A stretch of 64,000 nt of DNA from contig JAPMXV010000068.1 in the NCBI GenBank assembly GCA_026936335.1, positions 299,942-363,941 of the forward strand. Reading direction: 5' to 3'. The DNA comes from Mantamonas sphyraenae. Lineage: Eukaryota; CRuMs; Mantamonadidae. The position numbers and the translations under genes are program-made. Numbering within the stretch: position 1 is the first letter of the stretch; each line of letters opens with the position of its first letter. Below, one piece after another: positions 49,301-59,953 of this stretch. A model generated the notes under the pieces. It was not told where the DNA came from. It saw nothing but the letters and a program-made list of their open reading frames with translations, and did not search any database.

Positions 49301-52300
49301 CTCCTTCAAGCCACCATCCCCGACATTCCACTTGGTGACGGCAAGGTGATTCCCATGGGCCGCGTGGCGTTTGCGTTGAACCGCGGCCAAATCTCCTTGG
49401 CGGGAAAGAAGGATCTGTCGTTCAGCATGCGCCTCGGTGTCGGCTTGCCCTCCAAGATGAACTACGGCTTCTCTGTGGTTCGTGGAGACGGCGGATCCAA
49501 CACCGATTTCCGTGATTGTTGCACCGCGCGAACGACCTGGTGCCCACGCGCCGGAGTGACAACATGCACTCCGCGCTTCGCACCCTTCCTGACATGGAAT
49601 GGCACCAAGAGCTCGCTGTTTGAACTCGAGTTTGGGTTCAGCGTCAAACACGGAGTGTTCCTTCGCCTGCACAACTCGCCGCTGACGCTTCTGCGAAAGG
49701 TGACCGACAAGCATGGCGAATGGTTCGAATTGGAAATCCCCGAAGTGGTGCAGCTGCGCTTCCAATCTCCGGTGCTGGCCCTCAACGTGCGCCGCATGAA
49801 GTTTGAAGCCAAGGGTGCCATTTGGTTGAAGGATCTGCGGATGCCTCTGTGGCCGCTGGGTCAGCTGATGCGCCTGGCCGGACTGAAAAAGGTGGCAGAC
49901 ACCCTCCCGGACGCAATTCGCATCCAGGAAATCGATTTGATCAAGGGCCAAAAGGTGGGCATGAATCTGCTCAAGTACGTCCGCTCCGTCACCAACATGC
50001 CGATCCCTGGCGCTGTGGACATGGCCATCAAGGCGCTCGACTTTGTCAAGCTTGACAAACTGCCAAAGTCTATCCATCCGTACCTGAAGATTGGTGTGCC
50101 CACCAAGGTTGCGTTCTCTGTGCGTGTCGGCACGGACCAAAGCACCTCCTTCAACGTCGACTTTCTCGATTCGCCCATCAAGACGATCATCCCCCACTCA
50201 CTGACACAAGGAATGTTGGTGGGCATGCAAGTGGATGGATTCGGTCTGGGGCAGGCTCTGGGTGGCAACGCTGTGCTGACGGAATTGTCTTTCAAGTACA
50301 ACGTCATCCGCCTGCCCGAGCTGGCAGTCGGCCTCGCCCTTCCAGGCCCTTCTCTGTCGGGTCCTCGTTGTAACAAGGCGTTCAGCGACCCTAGATGCTG
50401 GGATTTCACACCTCTGCACATGGAAGAGTCGCTGGAAGCCAAGAACTGGCTCATCTTTTGGATCACCACGACTCAAGTGCCGATCCCAGTACCCACGTTC
50501 CACGACAAGATCAGCATGCGCTACCGCAACATCCTTGGTCTCGAGTTTGAGACGGGCACGTCGCTGCCGCTTCCGTCGGTAAGCCCGTCGGCACTGTTGA
50601 AGTTGATGCCGTCCGCGCTGTCGTTCTTCACCACCAAAAAGGCGATGTTGCCGACGTCTCTGCCGGGAGACATTGGGTTTTCCTTTAAGATTGCACGCAC
50701 GCACATCAAGCTGCCGCACTTTCTGGGAGGAGCGCGCCTGGGCAACCGAGAGCAAGACAAGCATTTGTTCAAGGTGGACACGTACACGGTGATTGCGCAC
50801 GTGGCCAACGCCATCAAACAGGGATCGCTGAACGGAGTGTTGAGCGTGGTGCCGCTGAAGCTCCGATCGGGCTCGATTCCGTTCAAATTTCTGCAATTTG
50901 ATCTGGGCCACGTGGCCTTTGCGATGATGACGGTGGAGGAGTGGGGCAACATGACGCGCGCCCCGAAGCTGAAGATGGCCTCGCAAGCAGCCTTTATGAA
51001 GACGTTCAACGCCCTGGACCCAGACGTCAAGAAGGAGCTGTCGTCGATTGTGCCGGATTCGTCGACTGCATCGACCAAGTCCAAGCAGTTCTCCATGGCA
51101 TCGTTCCTGCTGGGTCGATTCGCCGTGCCAGGGTTGTTGAATCTGAACCTCCAGTTTGGTTTGTCGGGTTTGGCGTCCAAGGGCATCAGCGGTGGCATGG
51201 GCTACCGCATCAACGGCGATGTGCTGAGTGGCCTGGTGTCGCTGCGCTCGGGCGGTCTGGTGCGCGTGCAGCTGGTGAAGGGCAAACCCGTGATCCTGGA
51301 GCTGAAGGGCCATCTGAATCTGCACGTGCAGGGGAAGGAGGTTGTGCAAGCGAGCGTGTTTTTCAACACTCGCGAAGGTTTGGGCTTCAAGGGCAAGTTG
51401 GACCTGCTGGATGTGAACAAGGTGGGCCTGCAGCTTGTGGGCAACATCCATGGATACATGGGACCGAAGCGATTCATGCTGGAGGGCCACGCGCGCCTGC
51501 TGGTGGCTGGATTGCGCACGCTGAACCTTGGTGCAGAGGCCAAGTTCCACCTGAGCAAGCGCGGTGCGTTCCTGTACGGCAAGCTGTTTGGCAAGGCAGT
51601 GGATTTGCGCATCGACATTGCCAACAAACAAGCGTCCGGCGAAACCAGCGCCGTTGGTATCAAGAACATCTTTTATGTGTCTGGCAAGAACACCAAGCTG
51701 GGAGGACCGCGCGTCGAGGCGGGCAAACGAGGCTTCCATCTGGACGCCGTGGTGAACATGCTGGGACTGTCCAACGCCGTGGACATGTCAGTGACGGATG
51801 AAGGCTTGCGCTTCAAGCTCGTGGGCAAGATCCTGAATGCTTTGGAGGTGGGTGTGCAGGTTCGGGCAAAGAAACCGACGCTGCAAAACCTGGCGTCTGT
51901 AAAGAGCCTGGTCAGGTTTCGCGCCACATCTGTGCAGGATATGATGAAGAGCCTCATTAGCTTTGCAGGCAAGGTGGGCGATATCCTAAAGGGGGCTGTG
52001 GCTGGAGCCAAGGCGGTGATTGGAGGCGCGAAACAAGCACTCGGGGCAACAAAGAAGCACCTGTCGGCGGTGTACGAGAAGGCTGCTGCGTCGATGCGTG
52101 CAGCCAAGCGCCACTTTGAGAATGCCCACCACAAGGTGAATGCGTTCCTGCGCAAGTTTGGCTTTGGGGGCTTGTTGGACAGCAACGACGGTGTGCTGGA
52201 CAATCTCGAAGACGGAACCGAGTCACAAGACTGCAAACTTTACAAATGGCACCATGACAGCGAGTCATGCCCCGAGGACGTGTCTGTTCACGGGTTTGGA

Positions 52301-55300
52301 GCAAGCCCAGAGGTGCAGGAAGCGCACAAGCGAGATGCAGACGAATTGCCCGTGCTGCGCGATGCGTTTGACGACATCGTGAAGCAGCACGTGCACATGC
52401 ACAGGGCGGAACAACGCGTTGTAGGCATGTATTTCACGGACGCGAAGCGCCGTGGAGAGGCTCTGCGACACGTGTTGCGGCAGGTACGTTTGCAGCCGCG
52501 TTTCCGTCGCATGGCGGAGTACCGAGATGCCCGTGCGTTGCTGGAACTGCATCACTTGGTGTCCGAGGTTCAAGAGAGCGTGGAGAGTGGCGAGAGCGAG
52601 GAAGTGATGGATTCGAACTTCTGGGGCCGTCGCATCTGGCGAGCTGCGCGTCGTGTTGTGCGACATGTCAAGTCGGCCGCGGAAAGGGCCTTGGATTCGG
52701 CGAGGAGTGTGTTGAACTCGTTGGGTGCACACGGTTTGTACCAGAGAGCGGTGACGTACGGTGGCTCGTACTGGATCAACACGATCCGCCGACTGGGTGG
52801 TTGGCTGTGGAACAAGCTGGTGCACTTTGTGCGCAGTCGCATGGCTGACCTCCGCCGTGCAGCTAGCTCTCTGAAGAACGGCTTCAATGCGGCGATGAAC
52901 CTGGCAGACAAGGCAAAGCGTGCGATCACCCACGCCGCGAAAGTGGTGGCTGAACAAGCACGCGTGGACAAGCTGGCCAAGACAATCCGGGATGGCGTGA
53001 ACGAACTGGCCGAATTGGCCAAGTTGCCAAAGTTTGCGCTGAAGACGCTTGCGTTTGAGACGACCATGGATGGGGTGCTGGACGCCAAGGTGAGCCTGCG
53101 CGTGGCGATGGAAATCAGCCGAGGCAGCAGGCGCATTCAGTACCAGAACTTTTTCCAGGTGCAGTTGAAGAAATTCCACAAGGACATTGTCAAGGTGATG
53201 CACCTGCTGGTGCAGGACGGTCTGAAGATGCTGGTGAAGGGCCAGTTTCCGCGCGTGCGCGGCGACATGGAGAAGTGCACTCGTAACCGAGACTGCAGCA
53301 GCTTCGTATGCGTGGCCACCGTGGGCAGCAAGCACCGGATCTGCAAACCTGAAGCGGGACTGCCGCTGGGATCGCAATGTGCCAAGGGACACTGTGCGCA
53401 GGGCACGTGCATGCAAACCGAGAGTGGTACACACCGTTGCGTGCGCCCGACAGGCAGCACGTGTCGTGCCAAGGGCCATTGCGTTGGTAAATGCTCGCTG
53501 GGCATGCGTCAGTGCATCCCAAAGAAGGGCGTGCACGAAGGTGCATTGTGCGCAGCCGACACGGATTGTGCCTTTGGGAACAAATGCTTGCGCAAGTCGA
53601 AGGACGCAGACAAGCGCTGTGTGGACGTGTTCCGCAAACCCAAGCTTGTGGCAAAGTGGAAGGCGATCGCAAAGGAACGCGAAGAAGAGTTGCGCCAGCA
53701 CACGCGCACCTGGGCTACGTTGGCCGCAGTGGCGTCTAACGGTGGCAAACAGGTCGTAAAAGAGTGTCGCTTGAAGCTGGAACGTCAGCTGCTGCGACAC
53801 AAGCTGGAGGAGGCTGAACACAGGGTGCGATTCAACGCGAATCAGCGTCACGTGGCAGAGCTCGCGCTGGCAAAGGCTGCATTGTGGAACGCAAACGCGG
53901 TGTCCTTGAAGAGGGAACAATGTGGAGCCATGGTGACAAAGGGAATGCGGTACGGTTTGGGTCACGCAATGGAGTTGGCCAAGGCGTACGCGGCCAAGGC
54001 AGCGTATGCCAAGGGGGGCAAGCGAGACGCGAAGCTACTGGAAGCATACAAGCGACACTTGGAAGCAGCAGCTGTCCAGCAACGCTGGCAAGCGGCGGTG
54101 TCCAAGAGCGGCAACGTGGTCGGCATGGCGTTCTGGACGGCAACGGTTGAACGTCTGAACAAGGAGTTGACAGAGGCACGCAGGGTTGTGGCTCGCCACA
54201 GTGGAACGTGGCGTACGATCTACTACTACAAGTACATGTCGGTGAAGGAGAAGGTACTGGAGGCACAGGCACTGGTGCGCTTCAACGCGGACACGCGAAA
54301 GAAGCAGGTGCTTCTTATGGCAGAGTCGCACGCCACACAGTCTCAATCGTACCTGTACCACTCGCGACACACAATGTACGGCTTGCACGTGTTCCGCGTG
54401 CTGGCGCTCGAGTACTCTGCCTCTGCACGGCTAGCTCGGGCAAAGGCGGCTGTGGAGTCGGCTACCGCAGGCAATCTCGCACGAGAACGCTCAAACGTGG
54501 CGAATGCAAGGCAGTACATGGCAAGCCGAAAGCGACAGGCCGCTTCGTACCGCAAACACTATGACGAGCAGTGTTTCGTGAAGTGGCAGGCAGTGCGTGC
54601 TGCAGCTGTGAAGGAGCAGGCCGAGCACAATCTCGAGTGGCGCAGGTGGAGCAGGTTCTCGGCATGGTGGCGTGTGCGTGCGGAGAAGGATCTCGCAAGT
54701 GCTGCTGCGGAAAAGCGCAACGAGGCTGACCACATGTCGCGCTACTGCGCCAACACGACGAGCACGTTCGACAAGCTGATCGCAGGCTACCACCGCTTCA
54801 AAGCATTGCAGTACAAGGTGCTGTCGACGTACAAGCTGTACGCACAGAGGCCTGTTGTGTTGAAGATGAAGGCCGACTTGCTGAACGCACAAGCGTTTGT
54901 GTGGCACGACAAGGCGTACAGTTTGAAACATTCGTACTATCGTGCGCGTCTCCCCACATGGCAGGCGCGCGTGAAGCAGTACCAGGCTGGGCTTGACCGT
55001 TTCGAGAAGTTGTACGTGCAGCGCAAGCTGTTGCCTGCGCTGCAAGCGCAGGTTGCGATGTACACGGACCGCGTGCACGCACTGAGGTATGCGACTCGCT
55101 TGCCCAACGGGCTGGAACGCAACATCAAGATGTCGCTGTACCGCATGGAAGACCAACGCATGCAAGAGGCATTCTCCAAGCTCATGTTTGCGTACGACAA
55201 ACGCAACCACGTCCACGGCCACCAGTACGCGCAGTACCACCACAATATGGCACTGTATGAGAAGTGGACGGCAGAGTGGTACAAGTCGTCGCAAGCGCCC

Positions 55301-57463
55301 GCGTTGCAAGCCAAGCGCAAGATGTTCTACTGGTTGGCACACGTGAAGGTGTACCATCGTCGATACATGTCTCATTACGCCAACGCACAGCGACAGTACG
55401 CGATGTACCGTGCCCAGTACGAGAAGTTGAAGGGGTCGTTGAACCGAAAGTTGATTCGAAAGCACCAAAAGGCGATTGCAGAGCTGACAAAGAAGCGGGA
55501 CGCGATGTACCGGAAGGCCCGGAGCGCTCAGAACACCAACTTGCGCTTTTACCGTGACCGCCTGGTACAAGCTTATCAAGCCAGGATCACAGCGCATACC
55601 TATCTGGTAAATGCGCATGGCGGAGGCGGACAGCGAGCTCACCAGCTTGCTAAAGCGTACCATCTGTGGGCAGACCACTACGAATTTGTGGGTCTGCACC
55701 GCATGTTTGGCACCAACGCACTTTACTACGCCAATCAACTGTACGCACATCTGGGGAACTATCACTACTACCTTGCGATCAAATACGGGCAGCATGCGCT
55801 CCAACAAGAACGCCAAGCAGTTCACAATCGCAACTGGCTACGTGCACACAGGTTGGATCCGCCCAAGCTAAAGGCGAAGCTCATGCACACGATGCGTCTT
55901 TTCGCGGAGTATGATGACAAGATGAAGCGCGTGCCACGCACACCTGCAGGCTGGAAGCGGAACGTAGTGTCGTACCAGGGCTCGAGTGCCTATGTACGTT
56001 TCTACGAGCAACGCACAAAGTTCAACTTGCGGGTTTCGCCTCGTCGCAAGGACTTGGTGCAGATGGTGCGATGGTACGCGCTGCTGACCAAGTACTACCG
56101 TGATTTGGAGGCGTGGGAACAAGGCAAGCGCAAGGACAAGGGGTTGAGGTTGAAGGCGCAGCTGGAGCACGACGAGGCGCATGTGCACTACTACACAGCA
56201 CATTGGATGCGTGCAAGGCTCAGTGCGTACCATGCATACGCAAACCAGTTCCGCCAAATGGCGCAGAAGGCCAAGTGGCGTCTCGACGAGTTCGAACAAT
56301 CGCGTCCAGGGCTGAAACGATGGAAGAAGATGCAGCCCAAGTGCTACCACGCCAACTGGTGGCACGCGTTTGATCGCAGGGGCACCATTCGATGCCGCGC
56401 GGGACACTCGCTTGCCGGCATCTGGAAGAATTCGTGCAACGGACTATACTGCATTGAAGAAGGCATGTGCTGCGGATGGGATGCAAAGGACGCGCCTTCA
56501 TACAAGGCCAACTGGTGGCACTCCCTGGACAAGGCAGGGTGGAGTAAGTGCAAGCCCGGGTACGCGATTGACGGCTTCTGGCGAAACAACTGCCACGGGC
56601 TGGGATGCATCGAAAACGCGTACTGCACAAAGATGGTGAGCACAAGCATGTGCCTGGTTGTCAACGAGCCAATGACGACTGTGTCTCGAACATGGGCTCG
56701 CTGTCCCGAAGGATACCTCATGACAGGGTGGCACCGACGCGCAGGCGTCCGTGGATCCGGAAATCTGAGTTCGGTGGACAAGTTCCGCTGCTGTGCGTTG
56801 GCCGAAGAAACCAAGTTGTTTGGAAGTGCGCGAAAGGCGGTGGCCCAAGCGAGGGCAGCCAGGGCAGCAGCGGCGGAAAAGGCAGCCCGTGAGAAGAGGG
56901 AGCTGGCAGAGAAGAGGCGAAAGGTTGCGTTGGCCACGGAGAACTGGAAAAAGATGCGGCCAAAGTGCTATACGGCGAATTGGTCGTATGCATTTGATCG
57001 CAGGGGCACCGTTCGATGCCGGGCAGGACACTCGCTTGTGGGCGTTTGGAAGAACTCGTGCAACGGCCTGCACTGCATTGAGTACGGAAATTGCTGTGGA
57101 TGGGACAGCAAAGATGTGCCTATGTACGACTCAAAGTGGAGCACGTCGCTGAAAAAGACAGGGTGGAGCGAGTGCAAGCCAGGATTCGCAGTGAGTGGCT
57201 TTGCGCGAAGCAATTGCCACGGGTTGGGATGCATTGAGAGCGCACACTGCACGAAGATGGTGAGCACTAGCAAGTGTCTGGTTGTCAAGGAGCCCATGGC
57301 TGTGTCGCGAACATGGGCACGCTGTCCCGAAGGATATCTGATGACAGGGTGGCACCGACGCGCAGGCGGCGGATCAGGCAATTTGAACTCGGTGGACAAG
57401 TTCCGTTGTTGTCCTTTGGTCAACCACGACGAAGCAGATCGTGCTTTATTGAAGAAGCTCTGA
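43303..57463 (+). CDS. giant secreted repeat protein (~4,670 residues)
   Basis: Two exons, 43303-43372 and 43512-57463, with a 139-nt intron (GTGAGT/CAG; one base of an Asp codon in exon 1). Exon 1 is essentially a signal peptide (MRKEALLLFLTTLIALGRYT). Residues ~360-1500 are three near-identical 342-residue beta-rich repeats plus a partial fourth. Residues ~1500-2900 are more diverged beta-rich sequence. Around 3280-3395 lies a Cys-rich region (NRDCSSFVC, CAKGHCAQGTC, CRAKGHCVGKC) like small disulfide knots. Residues ~3400-4290 are Tyr/Ala/Lys-rich long helices, and the end has two Trp/Cys modules. No membrane anchor is obvious. It is probably an extracellular adhesion, coat or lipid-binding protein; I do not recognise a family. 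Confidence 0.85.
44516..47949 (+). repeat. 1,026-bp tandem repeats in the giant gene (3 full + 1 partial)
   Basis: Copies begin at 44516, 45542, 46568 and 47594, exactly 1,026 bases (342 codons) apart. Each opens with codons for KRTQYALNLTGTL. The partial copy ends at ~47949 (after SGQVT) and is followed by diverged sequence. Copies differ at only a handful of positions, for example GAT/GAC, GGA/GGG and one Asp/Glu change in copy 4, so they were duplicated or gene-converted very recently. Confidence 0.97.
56320..56811 (+). repeat. Trp/Cys module, copy 1, in the giant protein
   Basis: Encodes about 160 residues with the pattern PKCYHANWWHAFDRRG, CRAGHSLAGIWKNSCNG and CIEEGMCCGWD. A half-module follows with the same frame (ANWWHSLDKAGWSKCKPGYA, CHGLGCIENAYC), then a distinct CPEGYLMTGWHRR. 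Each half has the shape W..FD..G...C..G....G.W...C.GL.CIE...C. Confidence 0.8.
56944..57420 (+). repeat. Trp/Cys module, copy 2, in the giant protein
   Basis: Second copy of the same ~160-residue module, separated from the first by an Ala/Lys/Arg-rich helical linker. Protein identity to copy 1 is high (RPKCYTANWSYAFDRRG, CIEYGNCCGWD, CHGLGCIESAHC, CPEGYLMTGWHRR). It ends shortly before the stop codon. Confidence 0.8.
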
Positions 57464-57616
57464 GTGCGGGGTAGTTTGGGGGAGGAGTGAACACAGTTGT
57501 GGAGATGTGTGAGCAATGGAAGTTGTTTGGAGATGGTGGGCTTCGGAAAGAAGTGGGTGTCGCTGCGGGTGTGGACGCAGCGCTTCTTGTAGACACCGCT
57601 CGTGCGTTGCGCAGGA

Positions 57617-59923
57617 ATGATGAAGCTTGGAGAAGATGAATGGGTCGCCTTGTTGCAAAGCGGGGACCATGCGCGGATCGTCGATGCCTTGGAGGCTGAA
57701 GGAACGGTGGGTTGGCGCGTTTGTTTTTGGGGCTGCGGAGCTGGCCGTCGCAAACGGGCCAAGGGGGAGGAGGATGCGTTGAGGGTAGGTGTGTTGGGGT
57801 GCACAAGGGTGATGTGGGGGTTGACATCTGTTTCACAGACGTTTAGAGCGATCGGGACGGGCCTGGTGGACGCAGAAGTTGCTCCGTTGGCCGAGGCGCT
57901 GGCCGAGAATTTCGGGTTGGAGACTCTGGACCTGGACAGCAACGACATCGAAGACGATGGGGCAACAGCACTGGCGCAAGCACTACGTGTGAACTGCAGT
58001 TTGCAATCAATGGTGCTGAGCGGGAACAGCATCGAGGCAGGAGCAATCGCATTGGCGGACGCTCTGACGATGAACAGCAGCTTGCACACACTGGACCTCC
58101 GCGGGAACAGCATCCAGCCAGAAGGATCAATAGCGTTGGGACAGGCACTGACGATGAACAGCAGCTTGTATACGCTGGTCCTCGGCTCGAACAGCATCGG
58201 GGACGAGGGAGCGGCAGCGCTGGGACAAGGACTGAAGGAGAACAGCAGCTTGCACATGCTGGACCTCTACAGCAACAGGATAGGGGAAGAAGGTGCAGCA
58301 TCACTGGCCAAGGGACTGAGAGCGAACAGCAGCTTGCAGACGCTGGCACTTTGCGGCAACAGCGCCGGACCAGGAGGCGCGGCAGCGCTGGCAGAGGCAC
58401 TGGTCGTGAATTGCACCTTGCACAGATTGGAACTCAACAACAACAATATCGGTGCCGAAGGAGCAGGAGCGTTGGCCCGTGGTGTGACCGAGAATCGACG
58501 CTTGCAAACCTTGAACCTCTGCGACAACAGCATCGGGGCAGAAGGGGCAGCAGCATTGGCACAGGCACTGAGTGTGAACCGCAGCTTGCGGATACTGAAC
58601 CTTGGCGCCAACAGCATCGGCAGAGAAGGGGCAGCAGCACTGGGGAAAGCACTGTGTGAGAACAACAGCTTGCAGACACTGGACCTTGGCAGGAACAGCG
58701 TCGGGGACGAGGGGGTAGCAGCATTGGTGCAAGGAGTGAGGGAGAACCAGAGCTTGCAGACACTGGACCTTGGCAGGAACAGCATCGGGGACGAGGGGGC
58801 AGCAGCATTGGCGCAAGGAGTGAGGGAGAACCAGAGCTTGCAGAAACTGTACCTCAGCGGCAACAGCATTGGGGCAGAAGGGGCAACAGCATTGGCGCTG
58901 GCACTGGCAGAGAACAGAAGCTTGCAGATACTGTACCTCAGCGGCAACAGCGTCGGCAGAGAAGGGGCAGCAGCACTGGGGAAAGCACTGTGTGAGAACA
59001 ACAGCTTGCAGACACTGGACCTTGGTTCCAACAGCATCGGGGCAGAAGGGGCAGCAGCTGTGGCTCATGCGCTGAATGAGAACAGCAGCTTGCAGTGTCT
59101 GAACCTGTACAGCAGCGGCATTGGGGCAAAAGGAGCAAAAGCACTGTCACACGCATTGGCAGTGAACTTCAGCTTGCAGACACTGAACTTAGGTTACAAT
59201 GGCATCGGAGACGAAGGAGCAACAGCACTGGCGCAGGGACTGAGTGAGAATAGCAGCTTGCAGAAGCTGGAACTTGGCAGCAACGTCATCGGGGCGATAG
59301 GGGCTGCAGCGCTGGCGCAGGCACTGCGTGTGCACAACAGCTTGCAGACACTGAACCTCTGGGGAAACAGATTCGGGGACGAAGGAGCAGCGGCAATGGT
59401 GCAGGCACTCGAAACCAACCACACGTGCTGGGAATTTAGCGGGATGGGGGAATGGATGGTCAACGATTCGCTTCAGCCGCTGTTGAAGAGGAACAGGAAG
59501 CAACATGCCGAGTTTGTGGAGTGTGGGGATGTGGAGAAGATGAGAGAGTTGAGGGAGTGGGGCGTGCCTGTGGACACGTTTGCAGGGGAGGAGGGGAAGG
59601 AAACGGCGCTGGATCGAGCAGTGAAGGGAGGGGAGGAGGAGATTGTGGAGGTGTTGCGGGAGTGGGGAGCCAAGCCGAGGATGGAAACGGTGGAGATGGT
59701 GAGGGAGGAACGGTGGAGGAAGGCGTGGCATTGGGTTGGGTGGGGTGGACAGGTGGATGAAGCGATGGAAGTGGCGCTGGTGATGAATGGGGAGGAAAGG
59801 GAGTCGATGTTTGAGTGTGGAGGGATGGAGGCGTACGTGGAGGAGGGAGGGTGGGGAGGGTGGGTGACACTGCCGGATGAGGTGATGGAGAGGGTGATTG
59901 GGTGGGTGGGGAGGGGAGGGTGA
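57617..59923 (+). CDS. LRR protein 3, largest paralogue with ~19 leucine-rich repeats
   Basis: Two exons, 57617-57706 and 57839-59923, with a 132-nt intron (GTGGGT donor, TTTCACAG acceptor), 724 residues. The intron is in frame and open, so its retention would add 44 residues. About 19 RI-type 28-residue repeats (LQTLDLGxNSIGDEGAAALA) are followed by the family C-terminus: ankyrin-like GDVEKMRELREWGVPVD and ALDRAVKGGEEEIVEVLREW, KAWHWVGWGGQVDEAMEVAL, CGGMEAYVEEGGW, and terminal LPDEVMERVIGWVGRGG. Exon 1 (MMKLGEDEWVALLQSGDHAR) aligns with exon 1 of LRR 1. Neighbouring repeats are highly similar, pointing to recent expansion. Function unknown. Confidence 0.85.
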   Translation: MMKLGEDEWVALLQSGDHARIVDALEAEGTVGWRVCFWGCGAGRRKRAKGEEDALRVGVLGCTRVMWGLTSVSQTFRAIGTGLVDAEVAPLAEALAENFGLETLDLDSNDIEDDGATALAQALRVNCSLQSMVLSGNSIEAGAIALADALTMNSSLHTLDLRGNSIQPEGSIALGQALTMNSSLYTLVLGSNSIGDEGAAALGQGLKENSSLHMLDLYSNRIGEEGAASLAKGLRANSSLQTLALCGNSAGPGGAAALAEALVVNCTLHRLELNNNNIGAEGAGALARGVTENRRLQTLNLCDNSIGAEGAAALAQALSVNRSLRILNLGANSIGREGAAALGKALCENNSLQTLDLGRNSVGDEGVAALVQGVRENQSLQTLDLGRNSIGDEGAAALAQGVRENQSLQKLYLSGNSIGAEGATALALALAENRSLQILYLSGNSVGREGAAALGKALCENNSLQTLDLGSNSIGAEGAAAVAHALNENSSLQCLNLYSSGIGAKGAKALSHALAVNFSLQTLNLGYNGIGDEGATALAQGLSENSSLQKLELGSNVIGAIGAAALAQALRVHNSLQTLNLWGNRFGDEGAAAMVQALETNHTCWEFSGMGEWMVNDSLQPLLKRNRKQHAEFVECGDVEKMRELREWGVPVDTFAGEEGKETALDRAVKGGEEEIVEVLREWGAKPRMETVEMVREERWRKAWHWVGWGGQVDEAMEVALVMNGEERESMFECGGMEAYVEEGGWGGWVTLPDEVMERVIGWVGRGG

Positions 59924-59953
59924 GTGGGAAGGTGTGGGAATGAAAAAGGTGGT

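Noticed and set aside
52265-53965. 566-codon minus-strand open frame, and others opposite the giant gene
   Set aside because: Antisense shadow of the giant coding exon. The 1-kb-spaced minus-strand frames at 44479-48322 simply repeat because the sense repeats do.
57707-57838. coding continuation of LRR 3 through its intron
   Set aside because: The frame is open, but the stretch begins with GTGGGT, ends TTTCACAG, encodes no LRR, and an intron sits at the same place in the paralogues. Retention cannot be excluded.
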